41,403 nucleotides of DNA from Aeromicrobium sp. GTDB lineage: Bacteria; Actinomycetota; Actinomycetes; Propionibacteriales; Nocardioidaceae. The translations under genes were made by a program, and so were the position numbers. The notes under the pieces were generated by a model. That model did not search any database. It was not told the DNA's origin and worked only from the letters and a program-made list of their open reading frames with translations. This document shows positions 30,058 through 37,803 of the stretch, in pieces. Numbering within the stretch: position 1 is the first letter of the stretch; each line of letters starts with the position of its first letter. Location: NCBI RefSeq assembly GCF_025965075.1, contig NZ_JAOPXQ010000098.1, positions 1 through 41,403 on the forward strand. Direction: 5' to 3'.

Positions 30058-31290
30058 TCAGCTCAGGAGGCGTAGCGCCCAGGCCCGGGCGGACACGTCG
30101 GTCAGGCTCGCGACCTGGTCGATCACGACCCGGCGGCGGGCCGCGTCGTCGGTGGCCCGGGTGAAGTCCTCGGCGAACTCGGCCTCCAGCTCGCGCCCCT
30201 CCGAGCGGTCGAGCACGTCGACGAGGGCCAGCAGCAGCTCGCGCTGGCGTCCCAGTGGGCCGGCCCGGTCGTCGGAGCGCATGACGTAGTGGGCCGCGAT
30301 CGACTTCAGCACCGTGATCTCGTCGCGGGTCTCGGCCGGGACCTCCAGGTCGGCGCCGAACCGGGTCAGCGGACCCGACCCCCAGGTCCGGACCGTGGCG
30401 AGCTCGGCGGCGTGCGCGAAGCGGCCGATCAGGGCGCTCGTGAGGCTCTTGAGGACCGCCCGCTCGGCCCGGCTGCCGTCGAACGACGTCGTCGGCCACT
30501 CCGGCATCTCCTGCAGCCGGGCGAGCGCCGCGTCGAGCCGGTCGTCGGTCGCGGTGTCGTCGTACCAGTCGCGGGCGACCCCGCGGATCGACGCGGTGTC
30601 GAGCGTGCCGCCCCGCAGCTCGAACCAGCCACCCACGACACCGTCCTCGACGTCGTGCACCGAGTACGCGATGTCGTCGGCCAGGTCCATGACCTGCGCC
30701 TCGATCGGGCGTCGTCGCAGTGGGGCGCCGTCACGGAGCCAGTCGAAGACCGGCCGGTCGTCGGAGTACGCACCGAACTTCGCGCTCCCGTCCGGCGCCT
30801 CGCCGCGGGGCCACGGATACTTCACGCACGCCGACAGCGTCGCCCGGGTCAGGTTGAGCCCGACGCTGCGACCGTCCGGGCCGAACGCCTTGGACTCCAG
30901 CCGGCTCAGGATCCGCAGGGTCTGCGCGTTGCCCTCGAAACCGCCGCACCCCTGCGCCGCCTCGTCCAGGGCGACCTCCCCGTTGTGCCCGAACGGCGGG
31001 TGCCCGAGATCGTGCGCCAGCGCGGCGGAGTCGACGATGTCCGGATTGCAGCCCAGCGCCTTGCCGAGCTCACGGGCGACCTGGGCCACCTCGAGCGAGT
31101 GGGTCAGGCGGTTGCGGACGAAGTCGTCGAACCCCGCACCCATGACCTGAGTCTTGGCCGACAGCCGGCGCAGCGCGGCGGAGTGGACGACGCGCGCACG
31201 GTCCCGCTCGAAGGGCGTACGCCCCGAGCGCTTGGGTGGCTCGTCGACGAAGCGCTCCCACGCCTCCTCGCCGTACGGCTGGTCGGTCAT
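30058..31290 (-). CDS. dgt: Deoxyguanosinetriphosphate triphosphohydrolase-like protein
   Basis: 410 residues of the HD-domain dNTPase family: splits dNTPs to deoxynucleoside and triphosphate and so tunes nucleotide pools. Metal ligands H64 (RLTHSLEVAQ), H93-D94 (AHDLGHPPFGHNGE) and a later Asp (DLADDIAYSVHD). Size matches the short actinobacterial/Thermus type rather than the 505-residue E. coli Dgt. The ATG overlaps the stop of the upstream GNAT gene as ATGA. Next to dnaG as in other actinobacteria (Rv2344c-Rv2343c). Confidence 0.95.
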   Translation of the reverse strand: MTDQPYGEEAWERFVDEPPKRSGRTPFERDRARVVHSAALRRLSAKTQVMGAGFDDFVRNRLTHSLEVAQVARELGKALGCNPDIVDSAALAHDLGHPPFGHNGEVALDEAAQGCGGFEGNAQTLRILSRLESKAFGPDGRSVGLNLTRATLSACVKYPWPRGEAPDGSAKFGAYSDDRPVFDWLRDGAPLRRRPIEAQVMDLADDIAYSVHDVEDGVVGGWFELRGGTLDTASIRGVARDWYDDTATDDRLDAALARLQEMPEWPTTSFDGSRAERAVLKSLTSALIGRFAHAAELATVRTWGSGPLTRFGADLEVPAETRDEITVLKSIAAHYVMRSDDRAGPLGRQRELLLALVDVLDRSEGRELEAEFAEDFTRATDDAARRRVVIDQVASLTDVSARAWALRLLS

Positions 31291-31751
31291 CGGATCGTCT
31301 TGGCCATCGTGTGGCTCGTGGTCCCGAACCCCGAGGTCTCGTAGAGGCCGATCGCGGTCTCGTTGTGGGCGAACACGTGGAGCCGCAGCACCCCGATGCT
31401 GTGGTCGGCGCACCAGCCCTCGGCCGCCTCGAGGAGCTCGCGCCCCAGCCCGCGACCACGGTGATCGGCCCGGACCTCGATGTCGTAGATGTAGGTCTCC
31501 GGCACGGTCAGGTCGGGATCCGTGAAGAGCCACAGCACGCCGACCTCCACGCCGTCGACCGTGCCGACGAAGAGGTCGTGCCCGTCGGTGTCGACGCCGT
31601 CGGGCAGGAGCTCCGCCTGCTCCCGGCACGACCGCGCGACCGCGCCGTCCTCGAGCCAGCTGCCGGACTCGACCTTCTCACGGGCGTAGCTGAGGACCAG
31701 CTGGTCGTTCCACGGCCCGAACCGCTCGGCAGTCATGGGCTCAAGGATCAT
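31287..31751 (-). CDS. GNAT family N-acetyltransferase
   Basis: 154 residues. Acetyl-CoA loop in RADHRGRGLGRELLEAAE, followed by LRLHVFAHNETAIGLYETSGF, the motif B typical of RimI-like and small-molecule acetyltransferases. Substrate unknown. ATG 31751 is supported by TACCCT 6 nt upstream (leaderless). First gene of the run GNAT-dgt-dnaG-sigma, coupled to dgt by ATGA. Confidence 0.92.
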   Translation of the reverse strand: MILEPMTAERFGPWNDQLVLSYAREKVESGSWLEDGAVARSCREQAELLPDGVDTDGHDLFVGTVDGVEVGVLWLFTDPDLTVPETYIYDIEVRADHRGRGLGRELLEAAEGWCADHSIGVLRLHVFAHNETAIGLYETSGFGTTSHTMAKTIR

Positions 31752-31943
31752 GTCCACAGGGTAGCGACGAGCGCCCGCACTCCGGCGCACGCAGTTGCCA
31801 CGTTTCGGACCCGTCCCGACGATCTGCGCGCCGTCATCTCGTCTGTGCAGATCGACCACCCCACGCCAGACCGTTCCGGGCCGACGCCCGGACTGGTGGC
31901 TGATCTACCGGAGGGGTCGAGCGGCGCTACGCACCCTGAGGAG
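31752..31943. other. Intergenic region between mutM and the GNAT gene
   Basis: 192 bp with no supported ORF. Besides the GNAT -10 element (AGGGTA at 31758-31763 on the plus strand) I see no strong repeat or terminator. Confidence 0.5.
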
Positions 31944-32795
31944 TCAGAACTTGCCGTTGCGGGGACGCGGCTGGCAGGTCGGGCACCAGAACGACGACCG
32001 GTTCATGAACGCGTCGCGGCGGATGGGGGTGCCGCACCGCTGGCACGGCTCGCCCTCCTGCCCGTACGCCTGCAGGGACCGGTCGAAGTAGCCGCTGTTG
32101 CCGTTGACGTTGACGTAGAGCGCGTCGAACGACGTGCCGCCCTGGGCCAACGCCTCGCGCATGACCTCGCCGATGTGGGTCAGCAGCCCCTCGACCTCGC
32201 GGGTCCGGAGGTGCCGGGTGTTGCGGGCGTAGTGCAGCGGCGTGCGCCACAGGGCCTCGTCGGCGTAGATGTTGCCGACCCCCGAGATCAGCGTCTGGTC
32301 GAGGATCGCGCGCTTGACGCCGGTCTGGCGCTTCCGGATCCGGGTGGAGAACGCGGCGGCGTCGAACAACGGGTCCAGCGGGTCGCGGGCGATGTGCGCG
32401 ATCTCCGGCGGCAGCTCGGCACCGTCCTCGCTGAACGCCATGCCGCCGAAGATCCGCTGGTCGGCGAACCGCAGCTCCCGGCCGTCGTCGAGGGTCAGGG
32501 CGATCCGCAGATGGCGCGGCGGCGGAGCGGCGGCCTCGGAGATCAGGAACTGCCCGCTCATCCCGAGGTGGCACAGCACGGCGTCACCGTGATCGAGCTG
32601 CAGCCAGAGATACTTGCCGCGCCGTGCGGCGCCCACGACCGTACGTCCTTGGAGCCGGTGGCCGAAGTCGGCCGGGCCGGGCAGGTGGCGACGCAGCGAC
32701 CGGACGTCGTGGACCGTGACGCCCACGATCGTGCGGCCGACCACGTGGTCGGCGATGCCGATGCGGACGACCTCGACCTCGGGGAGCTCCGGCAC
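31944..32795 (-). CDS. mutM: Formamidopyrimidine-DNA glycosylase
   Basis: 283 residues. Removes 8-oxoguanine and FapyG and cuts the abasic site. N-terminal catalytic PELPE (P2 after Met removal, E3), the conserved Lys of [28 protein letters not shown] helix-two-turn-helix, and the C-terminal zinc finger CQRCG ... CPTC. Last gene of YceD-rpmF-rnc-mutM, 3 bp after rnc, an order kept across actinobacteria. Confidence 0.97.
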   Translation of the reverse strand: MPELPEVEVVRIGIADHVVGRTIVGVTVHDVRSLRRHLPGPADFGHRLQGRTVVGAARRGKYLWLQLDHGDAVLCHLGMSGQFLISEAAAPPPRHLRIALTLDDGRELRFADQRIFGGMAFSEDGAELPPEIAHIARDPLDPLFDAAAFSTRIRKRQTGVKRAILDQTLISGVGNIYADEALWRTPLHYARNTRHLRTREVEGLLTHIGEVMREALAQGGTSFDALYVNVNGNSGYFDRSLQAYGQEGEPCQRCGTPIRRDAFMNRSSFWCPTCQPRPRNGKF

Positions 32796-32798
32796 GGG

Positions 32799-33509
32799 TC
32801 AGGTGGTGGCGTCGAGCTCGGTGCTGATGGCCCGCCAGGCGATCTCGGCGACCATCTGCTCGGCTTCCTTCTTGGAGCGGCCGGCGCCGCCGCCGTAGGT
32901 GGTCTCGCCGACGACGACCTCGGCCGTGAAGCTCTTGTCGTGGTCGGGACCGGTGCCCACCAGGACGTACTGCGGCACACCGAGGTTGTTGTTGGCGGCG
33001 ATCTCCTGCAGCGACGTCTTCCAGTCCAGGCCCGCACCGAGCTCGGCGGCGACCGCGATCACGGGATCGAACACGCGGTGGATGACCTCCGCGGCGCGCT
33101 CGATGCCGAACTGCACGTAGATCGCGCCCAGGAGCGCCTCGACCGTGTCGGACAGGATCGAGGCCTTGTCGCGCCCACCGGTCGACTCCTCGCCACGGCC
33201 GAGCCGGACGTGCTCGCCAATGCCGAGCGTGCGCGCCACCTCGGCGAGCGCCTTGGCGCTGACCACGGCGGCGCGAAGCTTCGCGAGCTGCCCCTCGGGC
33301 AGGTCGGGATGGCCCGTGAAGAGCGTGTCGGTGACGACGAGCCCGAGCACCGAGTCCCCGAGGAACTCGAGGCGCTCGTTGTTGGGCACACCGCCGTTCT
33401 CGTACGCGAATGAGCGGTGCGTCAGCGCGTGCTGAAGCAGCTCCGGGTCGAGATCCTGGACTCCCAGGACGTCCCGGAGCGCCTCAGCGTCAACTGCGGC
33501 AGAGATCAG
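32799..33509 (-). CDS. rnc: Ribonuclease III
   Basis: 236 residues from the start I prefer. Cuts double-stranded RNA in rRNA processing. Signature [12 protein letters not shown] with catalytic E45 and D52, second acidic cluster in [11 protein letters not shown], and a C-terminal dsRNA-binding domain ([16 protein letters not shown] ... [14 protein letters not shown]). Start: the frame is open to GTG 33560 and 33551, but those overlap rpmF by 40-55 nt with poor codons. The CTG at 33509 overlaps the rpmF stop (CTGA) and gives the usual N-terminal length, so a CTG start is likely though unproven. Confidence 0.92.
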   Translation of the reverse strand: MISAAVDAEALRDVLGVQDLDPELLQHALTHRSFAYENGGVPNNERLEFLGDSVLGLVVTDTLFTGHPDLPEGQLAKLRAAVVSAKALAEVARTLGIGEHVRLGRGEESTGGRDKASILSDTVEALLGAIYVQFGIERAAEVIHRVFDPVIAVAAELGAGLDWKTSLQEIAANNNLGVPQYVLVGTGPDHDKSFTAEVVVGETTYGGGAGRSKKEAEQMVAEIAWRAISTELDATT

Positions 33510-33691
33510 AGGACCTGGCGACGCTCGCCGCGAGCTCCGTACTGTCCACACTTGGTGCACGCGTGGTGCGGCTGCACCTTGGAGTCACACGCAGGGTTGG
33601 CGCAGTCGACGATCGCCGTTGCGGTGGTCTTCCACTGCGAACGACGGTGACGCGTGTTGCTGCGCGACATCTTCCTCTTCGGGACTGCCAC
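33506..33691 (-). CDS. rpmF: 50S ribosomal protein L32
   Basis: 61 residues, [21 protein letters not shown] start. Zinc-binding form: C30, C35, C45 and C48 (CANPAC, CTKCG), so this is not the zinc-free paralogue used in zinc starvation. Downstream of YceD by 3 bp and overlapped by rnc. Confidence 0.96.
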   Translation of the reverse strand: MAVPKRKMSRSNTRHRRSQWKTTATAIVDCANPACDSKVQPHHACTKCGQYGARGERRQVL

Positions 33692-33694
33692 GAT

Positions 33695-34291
33695 CTACTC
33701 CTTGCTGTCGTCGGACGTGATGTCCGACTCTGACTGGTCGGCTGACGGGACCGGTTGCTCCGCCAGCTGGCTCAGCGCCGACCATCGTGGGTCGATCGCC
33801 TCACCGTGTGTGTGCTCTGGATCATCCGCGAGCCGTGCGCCGCACTCGGGGCACAGTCCCGGACATTCCGGACCACACAACGGGTTGTGCGGCAGTGCGA
33901 GCACCACCGCGTCCCGCAGGACGATTTCGAGGTCGAGCTGGTCGTCCTCGAGGACATGATCCTCCTCGTCCGCATCCTCCGGTGTGGAGGGTGCTTCGAA
34001 GAGGTAGAGCTCCTGGAATCCGACGGTGACAGCTTCGTCGATCGGCTCCAGGCACCGCACGCACTCGCCCACTGCCCGCGCCGAGGCGGTCCCTGTCGCC
34101 AGGAGCCCTTCCATGATCGCCTCGAGCCGGAGCTCGATCTCGATCGTGGAACCCTCGGGAACGGCGTAGACGTCGTATCCCATCTCTGCCGGCGCCGGGA
34201 TGGTCAGCTGCAGCGTACGTTCGGTGCCGGGATGACGACCCATATCGTGGGTGTCGATGACCAGCGGTCCGGACAGCACGTTTTCACCCAT
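33695..34291 (-). CDS. YceD/DUF177 family protein
   Basis: 198 residues. SGPLVIDTHDMGRHPG start and the VGECVRCLEPI plus CGPECPGLCPECG cysteine motifs define DUF177, which in bacteria and plastids is linked to 23S rRNA accumulation. It always travels with rpmF. Start ATG 34291 or GTG 34279; the track start is too long. A TACGAT at 34345-34340 gives a short leader. Confidence 0.92.
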   Translation of the reverse strand: MGENVLSGPLVIDTHDMGRHPGTERTLQLTIPAPAEMGYDVYAVPEGSTIEIELRLEAIMEGLLATGTASARAVGECVRCLEPIDEAVTVGFQELYLFEAPSTPEDADEEDHVLEDDQLDLEIVLRDAVVLALPHNPLCGPECPGLCPECGARLADDPEHTHGEAIDPRWSALSQLAEQPVPSADQSESDITSDDSKE

Positions 34292-34339
34292 CCATCCAAG
34301 AGCACGACAAGAGTTCGACCTGCAAGCAGGCCGAGGTAA

Positions 34340-34345
34340 ATCGTA
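34340..34345 (-). promoter_or_regulatory. -10 element of the YceD-rpmF-rnc-mutM operon
   Basis: Minus-strand TACGAT, with a possible TTGGCC -35 about 19 bp upstream; start near 34333, leader of about 40 nt. Confidence 0.4.
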
Positions 34346-34412
34346 ACCCGCCGGGCCACGCCGAGGCCAATCGGCCACACCGACTGTCCGCCGTCGGTGA
34401 CACCATGGCGAC

Positions 34413-35597
34413 ATGACCGAGGGCACCGTCCTGCACGCCGACCTCGACGCGTTCTACGCGTCGGTCGAGCAGCGCGACGACCCGTCGCTGCGCGGGCGGC
34501 CCGTCATCGTCGGCGGCGGGGTCGTGCTGGCGGCGAGCTACGAGGCCAAGGCGCGCGGCGTCCGGACGGCAATGGGTGGGCGTCAGGCGCTCCGCGCGTG
34601 TCCCGACGCGATCGTCGTGCCCCCGCGGATGAGCGCCTACACCGAGGCGAGCCGCGCGGTGTTCGAGGTGTTTCACGACACCACGCCGGTCGTCGAGGGC
34701 ATCTCGATCGACGAGGCGTTCCTCGAGGTCGGGGGCCTGCGCCGGATCCGGGGCGCCCCGTCGGTCATCGCCCAGCAGCTGCGTGACGACGTCCGCGAGC
34801 GGGTCGGGCTGCCGATCTCGGTCGGCGTCGCCCGGACGAAGTACCTCGCCAAGGTCGCCTCCGCGGTCTCCAAGCCGGAGGGACTGCTGGTCGTGCCGGT
34901 CGAGCGGGAGCTCGAGTTCCTCCACGCCCTGCCGGTCGAACGCCTGTGGGGTGTCGGCAAGGTCACGTCCGCCAAGCTGCGCGAGGCGCGCATCCACACC
35001 GTCGGCGACGTGGCGCAGATGTTCGAGGTCGAGCTGGTCCAGCTGCTCGGGCCGGGTGCCGGCCGCCACCTGCACGCGCTGGCCCACAACCGGGACCCTC
35101 GGCCGGTGCAGACCGGGAAGCGTCACGGGTCGATGGGCGCTCAGCACGCGATCGGATCGGGCCGGCACTCGGCCGCCGAGCTCGACCTGACCCTGCTGAC
35201 GCTGGTCGACCGGGTGACGCGCCGGATGCGGGCCGCCGGGCGTACCGGCAGCACCGTGACGATCCGGCTGCGGTTCGGCGACTTCACCCGGTCCACCTCC
35301 TCGCACACGCTGTCGCAACCCACGGCGCACACCCTGACGGTCCTGGACACCGCCCGGCTGCTCCTGGCGTCCCGGGCCGGTGCGATCAAGGAGCGCGGCA
35401 TCACCCTGATCGGCGTGTCGGTCGGATCGCTGGACGACCAGCCCGAGCAGCTGTCGCTGCCGCTCGACGTGACGAGCGGGGCCGAGCTCGACTCGGTCAT
35501 CGACGCCGTCCGGGACAAGTTCGGCTCGGCGGCGCTCCGCCGCGCGGTCCAGGTCGGCACCCGGGACCCCCTCGCAGTCCCCCAGCTCCCGGACTGA
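34413..35597 (+). CDS. dinB: DNA polymerase IV
   Basis: 394 residues. Error-prone Y-family translesion polymerase. Catalytic acids D10 (LHADLDAFYASVEQ) and D100/E101 (GISIDEAFLEV), helix-hairpin-helix, little-finger domain, and the beta-clamp-binding peptide QLSLPL near the C-terminus (DQPEQLSLPLD). Divergent from the YceD operon; a CACCAT element 6 nt before the ATG only loosely fits the leaderless pattern. No intact actinobacterial SOS box was found upstream, so LexA control is not evident. Confidence 0.96.
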   Translation: MTEGTVLHADLDAFYASVEQRDDPSLRGRPVIVGGGVVLAASYEAKARGVRTAMGGRQALRACPDAIVVPPRMSAYTEASRAVFEVFHDTTPVVEGISIDEAFLEVGGLRRIRGAPSVIAQQLRDDVRERVGLPISVGVARTKYLAKVASAVSKPEGLLVVPVERELEFLHALPVERLWGVGKVTSAKLREARIHTVGDVAQMFEVELVQLLGPGAGRHLHALAHNRDPRPVQTGKRHGSMGAQHAIGSGRHSAAELDLTLLTLVDRVTRRMRAAGRTGSTVTIRLRFGDFTRSTSSHTLSQPTAHTLTVLDTARLLLASRAGAIKERGITLIGVSVGSLDDQPEQLSLPLDVTSGAELDSVIDAVRDKFGSAALRRAVQVGTRDPLAVPQLPD

Positions 35598-35615
35598 GTG
35601 CCGGGGCCCGGGCGA

Positions 35616-35852
35616 TCAACCCTCCGGCAGGGCGGCGAAGGCCTTCTTCATGTCGCGGTACCAGCCCAGAGACTTCTTGGGGTGCCGCCACCGGGACTTC
35701 ATCGCGTCACGCGCCTCCTGGTGGACGGGGTCCCCCGCCTTCTCCGCCTCCTTGAGGTGCTTGTCCTGGGCGTTGATGACGTCATCGGCGCTCTCGCCGC
35801 GGTGCTCGAGGTCGCAGGGACCTCCGAGCTGTCGACAGGTCATGGTCTTCAT
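35616..35852 (-). CDS. DUF1059 domain protein
   Basis: 78 residues: MKTMTCRQLGGPCDLEHRGES followed by a helical region. The Cys-containing N-terminus is the core of DUF1059 small proteins of unknown function. ATG 35852 follows a GGGAG; the long ORF in the track is a fusion of frames. Convergent with dinB. Confidence 0.85.
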   Translation of the reverse strand: MKTMTCRQLGGPCDLEHRGESADDVINAQDKHLKEAEKAGDPVHQEARDAMKSRWRHPKKSLGWYRDMKKAFAALPEG

Positions 35853-35944
35853 GATGCGGTGCTCCCGTTCGGTGGTGGGGCCTGGATGACCAGGCTGACA
35901 CCTTGTTGACGTCCGGAGGCGGCCGGATGTGACAGCGGCCGGGC

Positions 35945-36781
35945 TCAGGTGCGCGGACTCGCGCCGTCGCGCCGGGACACCTGCGCCAGCGTCGCGGGAT
36001 CGGCGCGGAACGTGATGCCGCGGACGACCCCGTCGACGACCGTGAAGTCGAACACCACCTTCGCCTCCCCGCGATGGAACCAGGCCGCGCCCGGACGGTC
36101 GCCGACGTGCACGGGAAGGGCCGAGTGGGCGCTGCCGTTGAAGAACTCGGCGACCTGACGTCCCCCGCGGATGGCCTCCGGCGTTCCCGCCACGACCGCG
36201 GCCCGGTCGGCCGTCACGTCCGCGTCGGGGGCCAGGAGCTGGATGAGGCGGTAGAAGTCGCCGTGCCGGGCCGCCGCCATGAACGCGTCGACGACCTCCC
36301 ACGTGGCCGGGCGGGCGTCGGGCGCCGGATCGCTGACCTTGGCCCGAGCGCGGGACGCCAGCTTGCGGGCGGACGCCGGCGTCGTGTCGAGGACCCCCGC
36401 GATCGTGGCGAACTCGATGTCGAAGCTGTCGTGCAGCACGAAGGCCACCCGCTCGGCCGGCGTGAGTCGATCGAGCACGACGACCAGCGCGGCTCCGACG
36501 GAGTCGGCGAGCGCGACCTCGTCGGCCGGGTCGGGAGCCGTCCCGGCCTCGCCGACGTCCTCGACCGGGACGGGCGTGCGGGCGCGGAGGCGATCCAGGC
36601 ACAGCCGGGTCGTGACGGTCGTGAGCCAGGCCGGGAGGCTCGCGATGTCCGCGTCGGAGGCGGAGAGGCGCAACCACGCGCGCTGCACGACGTCCTCGGC
36701 CTCGGCCTGGTCGACCAGCACGCGGGCCGCGATGGCGACCAGCCTGGGCCGCTCGGCCTCGAACTCGGCCGTCCGGTCCAC
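35945..36781 (-). CDS. ECF sigma factor with SnoaL-like C-terminal domain (SigJ/ECF41-type)
   Basis: 278 residues. Region 2 (EDVVQRAWLRLSAS) and region 4 (LTPAERVAFVLHDSFDIEFATIAGVLDTTPASARKLASRARAKV) are followed by a 130-residue SnoaL-like domain that in this group controls the sigma factor in place of a separate anti-sigma factor. The ADPATL segment near the end may be the counterpart of the NPDKL motif. GTG 36781 lies 1 nt after the coaD stop, so it is translated from the recG-rsmD-coaD message, an unusual place for an ECF sigma factor. Stimulus unknown. Confidence 0.9.
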   Translation of the reverse strand: MDRTAEFEAERPRLVAIAARVLVDQAEAEDVVQRAWLRLSASDADIASLPAWLTTVTTRLCLDRLRARTPVPVEDVGEAGTAPDPADEVALADSVGAALVVVLDRLTPAERVAFVLHDSFDIEFATIAGVLDTTPASARKLASRARAKVSDPAPDARPATWEVVDAFMAAARHGDFYRLIQLLAPDADVTADRAAVVAGTPEAIRGGRQVAEFFNGSAHSALPVHVGDRPGAAWFHRGEAKVVFDFTVVDGVVRGITFRADPATLAQVSRRDGASPRT

Positions 36782-36782
36782 G

Positions 36783-37256
36783 TCAGGCGAACTTGGCCTT
36801 GAGCTCGGCGTTGACGAAGTCGGGCACCAGGGCCGACACGTCGCCGCCGTGCTTGGCGACCTCCTTGACCAGGCTGGAGGCGAGGAAGGAGTACTCCGGG
36901 GAGGTGGGGATGAACAGGGTGTCGACCTCGGTGAGGCTGCCGTTCATCTGCGCCATCTGCAGCTCGTAGTCGAAGTCCGTGACGGCGCGCAGGCCCTTGA
37001 CGATGGCGTCCACGTCGTGGGTCGAGCAGAAGTCGACCAGGAGCCCCGTGAAGGAGGCCGTCGACACGTTGGGCAGGTGCTCGGTGGCCCGGTCGAGCAG
37101 GTCGAGACGCTCCTCGACCGTGAACAGTCCCGTCTTGGACTCGTTGACGAGCACCGCGACGACGACCTCGTCGAACAGGCGCGAGGCGCGGTTGACGATG
37201 TCGAGGTGACCATTGGTCACGGGGTCGAAGGATCCGGGACACACGACCTTGGTCAT
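36783..37256 (-). CDS. coaD: Phosphopantetheine adenylyltransferase
   Basis: 157 residues. Penultimate CoA step: 4'-phosphopantetheine plus ATP gives dephospho-CoA. GSFDPVTNGH (8-17) and EYSFLASSLVKEVA are the nucleotidyltransferase motifs. 1 nt after rsmD (TGA-C-ATG). With panB in the same window this covers two CoA-pathway steps. Confidence 0.97.
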   Translation of the reverse strand: MTKVVCPGSFDPVTNGHLDIVNRASRLFDEVVVAVLVNESKTGLFTVEERLDLLDRATEHLPNVSTASFTGLLVDFCSTHDVDAIVKGLRAVTDFDYELQMAQMNGSLTEVDTLFIPTSPEYSFLASSLVKEVAKHGGDVSALVPDFVNAELKAKFA

Positions 37257-37257
37257 G

Positions 37258-37803
37258 TCAGCGACCGTACCAAAGGGTCGTCTCGCCGTACTTCTTGTCC
37301 CGGAGCGGCTCGATCCCGGCCGGCCACTCGAACGGGTCCCGGGTCGCGCGCTCGACCACGAAGAGCGTGTCCGGCGTCGCGAACGAGTCCTTGATCGCGG
37401 CCACGAGCCGCGCCACCCCGGCAGTCGTCACGGCGTAGGGCGGGTCGACGAAGACCAGGTCGAAGGCGTCCGCGGCGTCGTCCTCGATCCACCGCTCGGC
37501 CTTGGCGCGGGCGACCGTGCCGGAGGCGCCGAGCTCGCGGAGGTTGGTCTTGATGACCGCGGCGGCCCGGGCGTCGGCCTCCACGAACGTTGCGGACGCG
37601 GCGCCCCGTGACAGCGCCTCCAGGCCCAGCGCTCCCGAGCCGGCGAACAGGTCCAGCACGACGAGGTCGGCGAAGCCGCCCAGCTCGGACTCCAGGGAGG
37701 AGAACATCGCCTCGCGCACCCGGTCGCTGGTCGGCCGCGTCCCGTCGCCCTTGGGCGTCTGGATGCGACGCCCGCCGTGGGTCCCCGCGATGATCCGGGT
37801 CAT
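37258..37803 (-). CDS. rsmD: 16S rRNA (guanine-966 N2)-methyltransferase
   Basis: 181 residues. SAM-binding VVLDLFAGSGALGLEAL and catalytic DPPY (120-123), normal RsmD length. Starts inside the recG stop (ATGA) and ends 1 nt before coaD. Confidence 0.95.
   Translation of the reverse strand: MTRIIAGTHGGRRIQTPKGDGTRPTSDRVREAMFSSLESELGGFADLVVLDLFAGSGALGLEALSRGAASATFVEADARAAAVIKTNLRELGASGTVARAKAERWIEDDAADAFDLVFVDPPYAVTTAGVARLVAAIKDSFATPDTLFVVERATRDPFEWPAGIEPLRDKKYGETTLWYGR

Noticed and set aside
27495-30164. 889-aa ORF opposite sigma and dnaG
   Set aside because: Shadow frame spanning two well-supported genes.
31236-33413. 725-aa ORF opposite GNAT, mutM and rnc
   Set aside because: Shadow frame across three real genes.
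34300-34412. LexA/SOS box upstream of dinB
   Set aside because: Only a GTTCGA half-like word is present; no TCGAAC-N4-GTTCGA palindrome.
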